Notes: generated by a model not told the origin, from the letters alone. Numbered from the stretch's first letter, positions 39,101 to 52,679 are shown. The stretch: 64,000 bases of DNA from Aquila chrysaetos chrysaetos (GCF_900496995.4 NC_044030.1:13947851-14011850), one strand, 5' to 3'. Program-made: numbers and translations.

Positions 39101-39997
39101 GATGTGAAAGTGTTAAATACTATACTTGCTTTTCATATTTGCACTAATTAATGCAGTCTGAATAAATTAACTCAAAACTAAATCAGTAGGAAGGCTAACT
39201 GCATTGTTTAAAAAGAAGGAAGGGAAGATTTTCTCAACAGCAGTTCTACATTAAAAGATTATCTTCTTGCAAGAAACAGTTTTTCTTCTAAAACTGTGTG
39301 GGCATGACAGTAAAGATGACATCCCTGTTGCCTGGACAGTATCTCCCATGTTGAAAAACAGGGATGGAATTCCTTTTGAAGTTTTAATTCTAACATCCTG
39401 CTGCCTCTCAGCTTCAATGAGTGAAGATCTTGGTGATGGAAAGCTAATGGGAAAAAAAAGGAAGCTGCTTTAAATCTGGGCCAGCAGCAGAATTTCAAGG
39501 GTTAGTACATTCAAACATAATTGAACCCCACTTCAATAATCCATTTAGGAACTCAGAAGCAACCTACATTGGATCTAGGACATCATAAGAAAAGTTCTTG
39601 ATATAACTTGTTATAAGCGGATGTTTCATTGAAATACATGCATCTTAAAGTCCAGAGATCTCTATGGCTGCCAGAAAAAAAGATCTGTTATGGTAATGTG
39701 TGGACTTCCACCTTTTGTAAACAGAAACATTCAGTGGTAACTTTAACAATATATTTTGCAAGCTTCTGGCCATTAGCATAATTCCATTTTTGTTAGATTT
39801 ATCACTAAAAGATCTTTTTTGTTATCTTATCCACACACACAATAGGAAAGCTAGGTGACAGTGACCTTATTGGCAGTTAGGAGAGGCAGACAGATTAATG
39901 TGCTGTCTGTATAATGAAGGCAGGTGAGAACTTTTTCCCAGGCAGCTCTATATAAATACTGAACAGGACAAAAGGGAGACCAAAACTGCATGGTACT
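36172..39997 (-). other. Probable LINGO2 intron, no gene seen
   Basis: Only a CAR trinucleotide repeat at 37291-37327 stands out. A 154-codon minus-strand frame at 36582-37046 has no recognisable domain or splice context and is treated as chance. Confidence 0.55.
37291..37327 (+). repeat. Interrupted (CAG/CAA/CAC)n trinucleotide tract
   Basis: About twelve triplets change from AGC/CAG through CAA to ACC in one direction. It is the only trinucleotide tract of note in the putative intron. Confidence 0.85.
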
Positions 39998-40590
39998 TGT
40001 CGTGGTTCAACCCCAGCCAGCAACTAAGCACCACGCAGCTGCTCACTCACTTCCCCCCCCCCCAGAGTGGGATGGGGGAGAAAATCGGGAAAAGAAGCAA
40101 AACCCACTGGTTGAGATAAGAACAGTTTAATAGAACAGAGAAGAAGAAACTAATAATGATAATGATAACACTAATAAAATGACAACAGCAATAATGAAAG
40201 GATTGGAATGTACAAATGATGCGCAGTGCAATTGCTCACCACCCGCTGACCAGCACCCTGCTAGTCCCCGAGCGAGCGATTCCCTGCCCCCAGTTCCCAG
40301 TTCCTATACTAGATGGGACATCACATGGTATGGAATACCCCATTGGCCAGTTTGGGTCAGCTGCCCTGGCTGTGTCCCGTCCCAACTTCTTGTGCCCCTC
40401 CAGCTTTCTCGCTGGCTGGGCATGAGAAGCTGAAAAATCCTTGACTTTAGTCTAAACACTACTTAGCAACAACTGAAAACATCAGTGTGTTATCAACATT
40501 CTTCACATACTGAACTCAAAACATAGCACCGTACCAGCTACTAGGAAGACAGTTAACTCTATCCCAGCTGAAACTAGGACATACTCCACA
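39998..40590 (-). mobile_element. Solo LTR (family C)
   Basis: The 593-bp element starts TGTCGTGGTTCAACCCC and ends ACATACTCCACA on the plus strand, satisfying TG...CA. It resembles a very common passerine LTR that I recall, whose sense strand starts with a CTAGTTTCAGCTGGGATAG-like block and ends in a GGTT(G/A)AACCACGACA-like block. Sense is therefore minus. An ATTAAA signal (TTTAAT at 40126-40131 on plus) follows a degenerate TATA-like AGTATAGG (plus 40311-40318 region). An AT-rich trinucleotide stretch occupies 40150-40200 and a C11 run is at 40053-40063. Flanks share only GGTA (39992-39995 and 40592-40595), so the target duplication is not secure. No internal retroviral genes are present. 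Confidence 0.75.
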
Positions 40591-41549
40591 GGGTATGGGT
40601 CTAGTAGAGTTAGTTTTTAATGTCCACCACAATCCTGTGATTGCAGTCACCAAGTAGGGTTTCAAACAATTTCAGTGTACTGACTTGTGTCCCTGCAATT
40701 TCTATATGGCAGAAGCACAGAACCTGGTGACAAATCATGGTATGTAGAGGCTTAAGCATGTGCACACAGAATGTGCTCAGGAAAGCTAAGACTTCAATCA
40801 ATTAGTACTACAAGTTCTGTTGTTGCTTCAGAGCACAACTCAAAGCCTGTTGAGCTGAAAGGCTCTGAATACTTAAGACCCTGTATTTTTAAGAAACCTT
40901 TTTAGCTAATTACATCTGAAAAACCAAATGCATTTTACAAGGGTAACATTAATCCATCTTGGCTGGAGGTAGATACAGTTTAAAGTTTGTAGCTCCAACT
41001 ATTTGAAAATAGCTAAAAACTGAATTAGATGGGAAATCTGAAGAAACTGAAACCAACATATTTTCTTCTGTGCTAAGACAAGAATCTCAAAAGTATGTGC
41101 GTAAGGCACATGTGGTGGTGGGGAGACAAGATACTCCTAGAGAAGCTGTAACACACACGTAATTTCAGTAGAATTTATCTGGCTAATACAAGGAAAAATT
41201 AAACCCATCAACTGTGTGGTTTTTTTCCACCTTGATAAGCATGTTTGCAGCTGTTCTACTTGTATCTTGCACTGAAACCCTATCAGTCAAAACAAGGAGC
41301 ATATTCTCTGGGGACTGTCTTCATACTGTCATATGCAAAGCCTTTGGAGCACGGCATGGAAGCAAGCTGCTGAGCTATCTGATGCTGCTCTTTGTAATCT
41401 GCAGGAATAGTCAAGAGTCTGGAGAGACAGTACAGGAGCTACAGTATTATATTTGGTATATTAAAAAGCAAAAGAGAATAAACACATTTCTTAGTCCTTG
41501 TCAGAAGGCCTTCTGTTGATACAATGCTGTCGAATTCAGAGTGGCTACC
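40591..41549 (-). other. Probable LINGO2 intron between two LTRs
   Basis: No recognisable feature. This 959-bp spacer separates LTR family C from LTR family B copy 1, making this the most LTR-dense part of the window. Confidence 0.5.
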
Positions 41550-42572
41550 TGTGAGAGACTGAAAGAGTTAATGTCTCAAACATTGTGGTGGGGCAAGTTC
41601 TGCTTAAAGACAAACCCTGCACAGCAAGGAGCCAAGGTGAAAAGCCCATCAGCTCAGACATCAGCAACAGGAGGGGGAGGGCCTGCTGGAGGGTGCACAG
41701 CTCCCTGTTCTGATAAGCTGTTCTGATACAAAGATCAAACAATGGCCACATCTGCAGGGAAGGACTCCCCAAATGACCCCCAAGCCCAAAGGCTCACAAA
41801 CTGCTCATTAGCCAGATGAGTTTGAGTGCCCACCCGAAGGAGGGATGAGGATGATAAAAGGACACAAACTGAAGCCCCAGGTGCACAAGCCCACTGGAAC
41901 TGGAGCCCTCAGCTGACTGGACCAACATTGGACCCAGGACCAGTGAAATCTTTCTTCCTTTTTCTCTCTCTGTCTTCTTCTCTCTTTCCTTTTCCTCAAT
42001 CCCTACACCTCATCCCTTGAGACATAAACTGTTGACCAAGTCTGAGACTAAGAGTGGATCCAGCTGCCCTGGGCCCTTCTCTGAGAAGGAGTGTAGAAAG
42101 CAAGGGGGTCTGCTCTGAACCTTGTGACTCAAGGGGAGTGATCTCCTTATTCCCTGAATTGATGTATATGGTTACCACAGGTTATCTGTTTTACTGAGGT
42201 AGTTTCAAAACATAAACCGTTGACCAAGTCTGAGACTAAGAGTGGATCCAGCCGCCCCTGGGCCTCTCTCTGAGGAGGAGTCTGGAAAGCAAGGGGGTCT
42301 GCTCTGAACCTCCTGACTCAACGGGAAGGATCTCCTTATTCACTGAATTGATGTATATGGTTACCCTGGGTTACACAGTTTACAGAAGTAGTCTTATGCC
42401 AATTCCTATTGTGGGAAACCCTGCAACCTACTACCACGCCTCCCCAGTTCAGTTTGCTTCTGTCATGAATAAAATCTTTAACTGATCATTTGGTGTTGTT
42501 TCACCTTAATTTAGCCCGAGGGAATTTTGAATTAAACACGACTCCCTGGTCTTTCCAGTTTGGGTCGTGACA
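41550..42572 (+). mobile_element. Solo LTR (family B, copy 1)
   Basis: The 1023-bp element starts TGTGAGAGACTGAA and ends GGGTCGTGACA. Its termini match those of the copy at 52237-53311. Target duplications are CTACC (41545-41549) and CTATC (42573-42577), 4 of 5 matching. A TATA-like GATAAAAGG lies at 41853-41861 and AATAAA at 42468-42473. Between them is a pyrimidine-rich CTTT/CTCT stretch (41948-42000), which is the seed of the expanded microsatellite in copy 2. This copy carries a 188-bp internal tandem duplication that copy 2 lacks. No internal viral genes adjoin it. Confidence 0.82.
42022..42397 (+). repeat. 188-bp tandem duplication inside LTR B copy 1
   Basis: Unit 1 begins ACATAAACTGTTGACC at 42022 and unit 2 begins ACATAAACCGTTGACC at 42210. 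Both run through the GTGGATCCAGC, GGGGGTCTGCTCTGAACC and GAATTGATGTATATGGTTACC blocks. The units differ at scattered positions, so the duplication is not recent. It lies between the TATA-like box and the polyadenylation signal. Confidence 0.88.
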
Positions 42573-45540
42573 CTATCTTAGCAGAAAATTGTGGCCAGCA
42601 CTCAGGGGTGGCAAAAAGGAAAGAAGGGATATATTTCAGCTCTTTGGTCACGCTAATAGGTTATACAGGAAGAAATTGCATGATACACCCATCTGTAGGC
42701 ACTTAATGGCTCAGATAAAGAAGATACCCTAGGGACAGCTGTACAAAGCTACTGCACTTTGAATTAAAATAGAGTTGATCATAATGTATAAACCTGAGAG
42801 AAAAAGAAAATAGTGAACTGCCTTGGGGATTTCTTGTTTGCTAAAGGCATTCTTACAATACATTTAGATTCAAAATCAGCCTGCAGAAGGATCAAGGTAG
42901 GACATTCAGAAATAAGACCTGACATGTTTACAGGTGAACAAGACACAATCATTAATCTCTGCTTTAGTCATACCCATACTTCATGAATATTACTGCAGAT
43001 ATCTACTAGCATCAGCATGAGTTGAACTAAGCCACCATGTTGAGAGAAAGAGGAAGAGAAAGAGACTGAATGTTGAAGACACAAAGGAGTTGAAATTTTG
43101 TAGTCAGATTTTTTCAGCTGGGTCAGAGTCATAATCAAGCCCTTGATTTGAGCCTGGCCCATTGCAGAGTTCCTGGTGTCAGAGCAGTGCTGTAGGTAGC
43201 TCCCAAGTGAAGCAGGCAGAAAGATACTAACTTTTGTATGCTTTACAGCCAAACTACTCTTTTTACACTTGAAACCCATTCTTCTGAGCATTTACTTGAA
43301 TGATGTTGTCACCCATTTGCTTGAAATCTGTACCCACATTTGCTAGGGTATCACTAGCAACTTTCCAAGGGCTTTACAAACCCTGGCAATGGAGACTGTG
43401 GCCTCATGACTTTTGTGACTTGGTATTTATACAATTATTTGGAAGTAAGAGGGATTTCCTCAAAATCTGCAGTTCATTCAGTTAGTGTCAGACCTGATGA
43501 AGGCACTTTTTGTACAAGGTAGAGCCTCTGTTGCTTGAATTAGTATATATTTGGTAAATAATTCCTTTAATTATTAGCAAAAGACAATATGAATAATACT
43601 TCCACAATATCCCAAGCGTACTTATTTTCCTGGTTAATCAAAAAAAAGGGGGATTGAAAACCACAGCTTTCCACATTGGGTTTACTCATCAGCCCTACCA
43701 TGCTAGCCCTAGTTACAAGGATAATTATATATAGTTTTAAAGATAAGCCAGAAACAATTTTTTTTTTCTTTCTTTCTTTTCCATGGCAAGGCAGTCTGTG
43801 TCTATGTACTCCTGCTGCTTCCCAGAGAAATTGACGTATCACACTCACAGTGGGTGGTGCTTAGTCCTGCAGTTGCTCCTGATCTACATGTGATTTCCAG
43901 AGACTGATGCCTGGCAGGAGACGCTTGGGTCCTGACAACGAGCTGGTATAAAGCTACAAGCACTGTAACTGCTGCATTGTCCAGTTTCTTTTGCACCTGT
44001 TACAAGCTCGTCTACTGACTTACTGTCTCCTGGGAAACCCGCAACAGTTCTTTGTAGCACTGCTATACTTCCCTCTACAAGTTGAGTAGTAAACCTAAAC
44101 TACATTCACTTCACATTTGCAGTAGCTTTCTTTCTGGGTTAGATCTACATACTTCAGGTCAAAGATGGAGATTTAGCTTACAGTATAGTTTCTATTTCAT
44201 TCTATAGCTGTACAGTACAACTCTACAGAAATCAGAAGTATTTTTCTCTTGAAAATTACTTTAACTTTTTTGTTGAAAAACTGTTTTCCAATAAATTATT
44301 TTTTTCCCTTATGACATTTTCTACAACAGTTGTGTTTCATTAAAAACATAATATTCTATCAAGAAACAGTTTCAATGGACAATTTTCAACCAGTGCTATG
44401 TTCATGCATACTAGCACACACAAAAATGCACATATACTTAGAAGTCTTTAAAGGAGAGCTGTTTATACCATCTGTAATAATAGTCTCTGAGAATAACATG
44501 TCCTTGTCCTAAATAAAATTAATGCTAAAATGTCTTTCTGTTGCCAGAGCACTTTCAGATGGCCTAATTAAAAAAATAAAATAAAAAATGAATACTTGAG
44601 TCTGCATAGATACATCTATCCATAATGATGTCTCAGTTTTATTCCTAATTAAAAGCTCATTAATATCAAAGACAATTGTAAGAAACCCAGATGAGACCAT
44701 ATCATTTGGGATCTTAATACTGAAGGCATCTATGCTATCAACTGAAATTCACTTATTCACAAGCTACTGTAGGTGCTGTTTGAAATAAAGGTTTATACTA
44801 CAGCAAGCGTTGATATATCTTTTTATGAAGGCTGTATGTAACATTTCACTCTTTCAGTTAGTTTCTAGATCTGAAATGTCACTTAGGCCAAACAGTAGCT
44901 GGAAAAAAAGGAAAAAAAGAGGAGAACTGAAGGAGGGTGATTGGTTCACTCTCAAAAATGTTGCATATTTTCAGTATTACTGGACACGGGAGCAGGGCGG
45001 GGGAGGGGGATGCAGACAAAGAAGATGCATGAACAAGAAAGATATCATTAGAGCTGTCCACAGGAGATCTTCCTGCATCTTCACCAGTGGAAGGTATCTT
45101 GCACACCTGTGTCATTTCTGAGCAGATACTACCATAAATGCAAAATCTCTGTAATGACTGAGGAAAAATAAAAGAGGCATTCATTTTACTTGTATCCTGA
45201 GGGGAAGATTATGCCCTCTGAATCTGGAGGTGAAAGGATATCCACAAAGCAAGGGATACTGGCAATTTCCCTCTGTTCTGAAATATGTGACATGACTTTC
45301 TCCAAACTCCTTGCCAGTAAGTTTTAATTCATTTGATTTGAAAAATTCACTGCAGTCTTAAGCTTTATTAGTCATCCCAATGACAAACATTGCTAGAATG
45401 ATCTAGAATTCAAGAATGATCATAGGAACAGTGTTTATTTGTATGTGTATGTATAAGGCTGAAATCAGTTATTTGGCAATTGAAATTTTCTTGCAGGCAG
45501 TTCCCCAACTAGGGTTAATTACTATGATCATGCTTTCAGT
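42573..45540 (-). other. Probable LINGO2 intron, no gene seen
   Basis: AT-rich DNA with short open frames. A T-rich CTTT tract at about 43759-43781 is the only simple repeat. No exon or transposon is identified. Confidence 0.55.
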
Positions 45541-46742
45541 CATAGAATCATAGAATCATAGAACATCTCAAGCTGGAAGGCACCCATAAGGACCATCAAG
45601 TCCAACTACTTGCTCCTTGCAGGACTACCTAAAACTAAACCATATTACTAAGAGCAGATGTCCAGATGCTCCTTGAACTTTGACAGGCTTGATGTTGCGT
45701 CCACTTCTCCAGGAAGCCTGTTCCAGTGACCGACCACCCTCTCAGTGAAGAACCTTTTCCTAATGTCCAGTCTGAAGTTCCCCTGATGCAGCTTCATTCC
45801 ATCTCCTCGTGTCCTATCGCTGGTCACCAGAGAGAGGAGATCAGCACCTTCCCCTCCGCTGCCCCCCTTGAGGAAGTTGTAGACTGTGATGAGATCACCC
45901 CTCAGCCTTCTCTTCTCCAAGCTGAACAAACCAAGTGACCTCAGCCACTCCTTCTAAGTATTGCCCTTGAGGCCTTTCATCATCTTGGTTGCCCTCCTTT
46001 GGACACACTAGTAGTTTGAAGTCCTTCTTATATTGCGGCACCCAAAACTGCACAGAGGACTCAAGGTGGGGCTGCACCAGTGCAGTGTAGAGTGGGGCAA
46101 TCACTTTCCTTGACCGGCCAGCTATGCTGTGTTTGATGCACCCCAGGACATGCTTGGCCCTTTTGGCTGCCAGGACACACTGTTGACTCGTATTCAACCT
46201 GCCATCAACCCAAATTCTCAGATCTCTTTCTGTGGGGCTGCTCTCCAGCCTCTCATCCTCGAGTTGTATGTATAACCAGAATTACCCCATCACAGGTGGA
46301 GAATCCTGAATTTGCTCTTGTTAAATTTCATATGGTTGGTGATTGCCCAACTCTTTAGTCTATCCAGATCCTTCTGTAAGGCCTCTCTACCCTCAAGGGA
46401 GTCCACAGCTCCTCCTATTTAGTATCATCGGCAAACTCACTTAATGTACATTTGACTCCTGTGTCCAGATCATTTATAAAAACATTAAAGAGCACTGGCC
46501 CTAAAACTGAGCCTTGGGGAACCCTACTGGTGACTGGCCACCAGCCTGATGTAGCCCCATTTACTATAACTCTTTAAGCCTCACCTGTCAGCTCACACGA
46601 CATATTATGGACTTGTGCTGGTCATTTTGTCCAGAAGGATACTGTGAGACACAGTATCAAAAGCTTTGTTAAAATCTCCAAACCCCACATCTACTGGCTT
46701 CTTCATTCATGGGCACTAAGACCTCACTCAGTAAATCTAGCA
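45541..46742 (-). mobile_element. 5'-truncated CR1 LINE
   Basis: On the plus strand it starts with two and a half copies of CATAGAAT (45541-45564), the reverse complement of the CR1 3' tail, so the element reads on minus. Going upstream, the minus strand encodes the ORF2 C-terminal region ([16 protein letters not shown] and [10 protein letters not shown] at 45648-45929), a thumb/connection region (IAPLYTALVQPHLE and FWVPQYKKD at 45895-46197), and DLDRLKSWAITNHMKFNKSK at about 46320-46400. The palm core follows, with [20 protein letters not shown] and the catalytic FADD motif at 46424-46435, then KAFDTVSHSILL near 46630-46670. Similarity ends at about 46720-46742, where the element is 5'-truncated. 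Frameshifts and stops, including a stop just after FADDTK, make it inactive. CR1 is the dominant LINE of birds. Confidence 0.93.
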
Positions 46743-49700
46743 TGGGTGTTAAAAATAAAAAAACTTTTTTTTCCCCTGGAATTTTATTTAATTTACTTTG
46801 TTTTGAGAAATAATTAACTGGGAAATGAGCTACAGGTCAGAGCCACACATGTAGTAAGCAACTATTTCAACTGGGAGGTCTAGATAACAAAAATACATTT
46901 AGGTATCTAAAGGTGTCTCTGGGTAGCTCTAGATACGTTGTGAGCCTCGTCTTAGCTGATCAAAATTAATCTCAATGAGGTTGCAAAAGGTACTCAGATA
47001 AGATTTTATCCTTGAAACACACACACTAAGATGGAGATTTCCACTGCTCATAGAAACTGAATTCCATTGATCAGTAGTGTAGAGAAACTTTGCTGCACAT
47101 TGCCATAAATCTCACTGGAATTACCACTGGTTAACTTTCCATATGGTATGAAATTGCCAGATGTGCGATTATTCATGGCTCAGGAGCTGGTAAGTGGGAT
47201 GACTAACAGAGAAGGACAATAAAACCTGTAAAAACAACAGTTTTCACTCATACAAATACTGTGAAATGGTTACCTGTGCCAGTATTTTTTTGCTTATACC
47301 ATACTAGTATTCATGACCTCTAACTGTTCACATGTACTATGTAAGGAGAAGCCATAAGCCTCAGAAGAATATTTTTACTGTGCCCAAACTCAGAGTCCTC
47401 AAAGAACTCTCTAGACTTGTTATTGGTGTTCAGGGCCTCACACAACAAGATCATTCAAGATATTATACTCAGTCTGTTTCTCACAGTTGCATCTCAGCCA
47501 AATTCAGCTTTCATGTTTAAGAATGCAGAAGAATGATACTTAAAAAGGAACAACTGGGCTGCACAGATTCTTCCAGTACATCCATTTTTTTGTTGGGTGG
47601 CCAGATTTTAATTCAACATCTTTTACACAATTCACAGCCCAGCAAATCCTCTGTAAAGCAATAATCCTTGCTCTTGTGTATGACAGAAATACAAAACCAG
47701 TCCCCTCTCTTCCACACGATAATTTTTTTCAAAGCTTTCTATGCTTTTCCATTTGATTTCCTGATTCCACATCCAACTGTGTCAAAAGCATTCCAATAAT
47801 GTGGGTTGGCAATTTCACTAGCTTCTTAAAAGGAGGCATGGGAGGAAAAAAATGTAGCAATGACCACTCCTGTGCTTGTCACCCAGGCAGCTGGTATGGG
47901 AATAAGAGTTGGAAATAAATACCTGTTGGACTCTCAAGACAGGCTCTCTCTCTCTGATTACTTTGCTCTGGGAAAGGAAAAGACCAAGTGCTGTGCAAAA
48001 TTCAGAGGATTCACACATTTTTAGGTTTGGGGTTTTTTTTTTGGAAAGGGGAAGGAGCAATGAGTATTTGTTGCCTTATTGCATATAATTGTAGATGCAC
48101 AGAACTGAGTTATAAATTTAAAGGAAATCGATACCATACCCCAGCAGATAATGCGAAACTGTGAAAGGTGTTCATTGTTTCCACAATATTGTCTTTGCTG
48201 GCTAAGTAAAATAAAAATGATTTGTTGTTTTCCTCCTTTCCTAAGGTTATCATAACTTCTTGCTTTCAAGCAGTAATATACCATAATTGAATGAGTACAA
48301 GAATAATATAGCAATCACCCCAAACTCCATTTTCAGTCTCTTTCAAAACAGACAGAACACAAAGTATTGAGTGGCTGCAGTTAGTAAAGTAACACTTCAT
48401 TAGTGACTGTTAAAAGGATAACCAATTCAGTCCCATCACAGTAAAGTCCAGGTATTCTTCTTCCTGTGTACAACTACCTGAGCTCAGGTCAACATTTTTT
48501 GGAAAGCAGCTGCTGTAAAAAATACGGGAATGCTCATAGGTTATTCTTTTCCTGTATATTTAGTCTATCTGGGATATAAATAAGCACTGTATCAACCTAT
48601 CCAGGTCTCCTCACCAAGCAGTGACATTAGACATTACATTCAGACCCTTCTTTTTTGTGACTTTATGCCTTACATCCCTTGATGGAGGAACTGGATACTT
48701 CAGCTTAAGACTGGGGACTGAGAGGATTTGCTGAAAGGACACCTCCTACCTCCTATGCACAACCATGATCAGACCTGCTATTTCATGGAAAATACCTCTT
48801 TTTCCTCTTAAGATTTTAGTATCTGACCTAACATTAATCATAACATTATGGTTTTACTATGATTGCTTTGAATGCTGAACCCAGATTTACACCACTGTCA
48901 AATCAATCTTCCATGGGTACCATCAGTAAACGTCTATTTACTAAACTACCCTGTCAGGATGTGAGGACATATCTCTAGTATCTTCTGTTACTTGAAAAAG
49001 TGCCTGGCCAAAGAGCTGGTCAAAGCCTGATGCTTCAAAAGATGTTTCAACAGAGTGGTGGGAACTGTCCTATTCCCTGGTGCAAATGTGTGTCTCCTCT
49101 TTCCTGGAGAAGGCTCAGGGTGTGGCAGTTTGGGCTGAAATGCATGCGGGTGTGGATCACTTCAGTACTGCAAAGTGTGAACTTGTGGCTTGCGTTCTTG
49201 AGACCCTGGTGCCTCTTGGCAGGCAGACACCCAAAACCTGTGTGTGGTTCTCATGCAATCGTGAATATGAGACCCCCTTCTGGTGTGCTCAAGTCTGCGT
49301 GGGCTTGTTGTCAGATGGCAATCCCTGCTGAATACAGGCACAGCTTGCTAAAATGATGTTGCAGTTTTTTAAGACAGTTGAGTGTTTGGTCTCACAGACT
49401 AGCTTCACTTCCAGCTAAATCTTCTACTAGGTAACAGGATGAAAAGGATCTTGTGCACACTGCAGTTGAAGCAGCTTGCCAGTGCTGTCACTGGAAGCAG
49501 AAATGCTGTGAACCAAATTCCAATTAATTTCATCAAACAAGTAATTTTGCTAATGGCTGGGTGCTTGTGTGCAAAGTGTATGGTCAGACACACACTAAAT
49601 AACAGTATGATTTTATTCACTGTCAGGCTTTCCCTAAGCTTGTAAGCTTTTCTGCAGCTTTGATGCGTTTGGTATAGTCTCCTGCAGCTGGATGGGACTT

Positions 49701-52236
49701 CCTCAGGTAATTAAGGAAGATGCAGAAATACTCTTTTTTTAATATTACCAGCAGTGGGTATCTCAGATCAGACACTGGATTTTCCTTCTTTCTTTATTAT
49801 AGAAACTGAGTTCAGATAAGAAGCCCTTTCACTTCCACACAGGTTCCTGCACCCTCAAAGACAGTAATATCACATAATTCTTAAAAGCAGATGAACTGAA
49901 TGTGACAGGATGACTCATATATATGAAGTCAATCAGGTTAAGGATAACTGTTTGCTCAATAGATGATGTTTCTTTTTCAATTTCTGTCTTTCTAACCTCC
50001 CTATAACTATCTGGGGTTTTTATTTTTTCCCTCCATGATAGAAAGTCTTTATTTTTTAATAGGGTCATTTAAACCTAATCCTTTCTGCTAGAAAAAAAAA
50101 CACCAGAAAATGTTGTGCCATCCCATCTTCAATCAGTCAGTGTAATACAAAGCATGCACTTAGGAGGTAGAAACAGAAAAAAGTAGTGCACTTCTCTAAG
50201 TGCATAGATGCAGTTAGTGCGATAATGATGTCCGTTCTGATAAACTTTGAGCCTCTAGGTTTTAAGCTAGGCTTCTGGATCCAGTTAGAGAAACCAAGCC
50301 CATTTTACAGATGTAATTTCAAAATGTTGAGTTTGAGGAACTGTAAGCTCTAAAATATAGAAGCAGAGAGACACCAAAAAAGTTTAAAAAAGATAAAAAA
50401 AAAAAAAAAGGGAAACAATACAATATTATTTTAATAAAATTTTAGGATTACTTCATGCTAAATTTGTGATTTGTGGGGAGGGTCTGATTACTGAGGTCCA
50501 AATGTCTGCCATTGCTTATGCAGTGGCAGTGTGGGAAAGTTGGTAACTGGTAATGGTATATGTGGTGGAGAATAAACAGCAGAGAATTACTATGCTATCT
50601 ATACTTGTATAAAATAAAAGCTTCTTCTGTAGAAAACTGATAGATAAGAATGGCTCAGATTAAATCTCAGTGCTGTGGTTCAGAAGTCTCCTGCCCAAGC
50701 TTCATTTTCAGTGTATGGGAGCGCTGACAATCACTTGGGTAAGGAAAACTGCACACTTCAATTATCTTCCAACATCTGACAGAGAAGAACACAGAGTTAA
50801 TAATGGGCATTATATCTATTTTTTGAATCAGTGATTCAGAATGCTTTATTCTGCATTCTGCTTGCAGGTCTTGATGAACTGTGTTCCCAAAAAGACTTAA
50901 GAAAACTATGGTATAAAACAAGAACGGGGAGGCAGTTAGCCATTCTGTGGGATATTTAATTAAAAATACAATGAAATAAAAATAAATATAATACTCTTAT
51001 TGGAAGATGTTAAATTAACTCCAAAGTTCAGGTCACACAGACTATGTAGCATTAAAAATTACAGAAAAGTCTGTATGTCAGCTACAAAGCCTTTGGCTAG
51101 GGTAGCTGAGCAGCCAGCTGTTGTACTCCAGCCATGCTTGCTTCTGGATTTCTGGGAAATTTATATGTGGATTAGAACATGTTCTGTAATAACTTCTGGA
51201 TCAAAGCCATGAACTGGGATTTTGACCAGTGATGCTGAAGACCTTTTTCAGTTTCGGTGTTGCTTGAATTTGGGGAACAAAAGCTCCACATTTATTTCAT
51301 TAACAACAGCCACATATTTAAGAAAAAAGGATTCTCAGCTATTACTGTGGGAACAGATTTTCAGCTAGTGTTTTTCAGCAGGGTCCCAGGCTAAGATCCT
51401 TCACTGTGAAGATAAGCATCCAGTTTTATGGACAGCTTAGCTGCTAGAAGTGAGAGAAAAATCATAAGATCTAGGTATTTATTTTGGCATTTGAAAGGAT
51501 CACAACATTCTTGAAAAATCCTTGACATAAGAGGATGTTCAGTACAGTGGCTGCTGCTGTCTGTGTTTCTCTCCTGCTCCCAGACTAAGGATTTGGATCT
51601 CTAACATCCCATTGATACTATCCAGGCAGATCCCTGCACGGTGACATGGGACTTGCAGTAGGACCAACTACAGGACCATGTGTCTGGTCTCCAGACTGTC
51701 TGTTAGTTTTGGCCAGCTCTACGGACGAGGGAAAGGAGCACAATGTTAAATGGCTGATAACACTAAATACTAGCTACCACACTTGGGTAGGTTGTATTTT
51801 TCCTTTTGGGGTCCATTAGGTGAATCATTCTTACTGAGCCTTAATTAAAGCCCAAGCCATTTGAAAGGAAGCTCACTCATTTTTATATGCATTATTTTAC
51901 TGCATACATATTTGTAACTTTTAAGTAACCTACAGATAATTTGGAAACTAAAATAACTTATTTGTTAAACACACTTTGAGTTTATGTCTAAGGGCAGATG
52001 GGCAAATTAAGTATTTACAGTTAGAGACCATCTTGCTTAAGTGACTTTGAAATCTAGTCTTCCACCCAAAAGCAACACAGACGTGCAATAATCTACATGT
52101 ATAGATGCATTATCAAATGACGTTGAGTTTTGTGGCTGAAGAGGCGACAGCTTCACAGCTGAGCTTTTGCAACAGACCACTTGTAGGCTTTCCCTATGCA
52201 TCACTTCTGAAATGCAACACAAACCTATGAAGCCTA
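46743..52236 (-). other. Probable LINGO2 intron, no gene seen
   Basis: No confident exon or transposon. A 118-codon plus-strand frame at 49000-49356 overlaps an 83-codon frame, but neither resembles a known protein. An A15 tract is at 50395-50409. Confidence 0.5.
50395..50409. repeat. Poly(A) tract, 15 bp
   Basis: An A run after AGAT. No element is recognised upstream. Confidence 0.85.
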
Positions 52237-52679
52237 TGTGAGAGACTGAAGTAGTTAATGTCTCAAACGTGGTGGGGCAAGTTCTGCTTAATGGCTAGCT
52301 CTACATAAGAAGGAGCTCTGCCTAGCAAGGAACCCCAGGTGAAAAGAAGCCCATCAGCGCCCATCAGCAACAGGAGGGGGAGGTCGTGCTGGTGGGTGCA
52401 CAGCTCCCTGTGCTGGTGTGCTGTTCTGATGTGCTGAGCAGGGCAGCTCACCACGCATGGCCAAAGACCACATCTGCAGGGAAGGGGAAGCTACTCCCCA
52501 AACCACCCCCAAGCCCATCAGCCCAAAGGCTACCTAATTAGCCTAATGAGTTTGAGTGCCCGCCCGAAGGAGGGGCCAGGATGATAAAAGGACACAGACT
52601 GAAGCCCTAGGTGCACAAGTTCACTGGAACTGGACCTCTTGGCTGATTGAACTAATGCTGGACCCAGGACCGGTGAACT

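Noticed and set aside
49000..49356. 118-codon plus-strand frame with an overlapping 83-codon frame
   Set aside because: Two frames are open at once over a mildly GC-rich stretch. The Cys- and Trp-rich translations match nothing I know.
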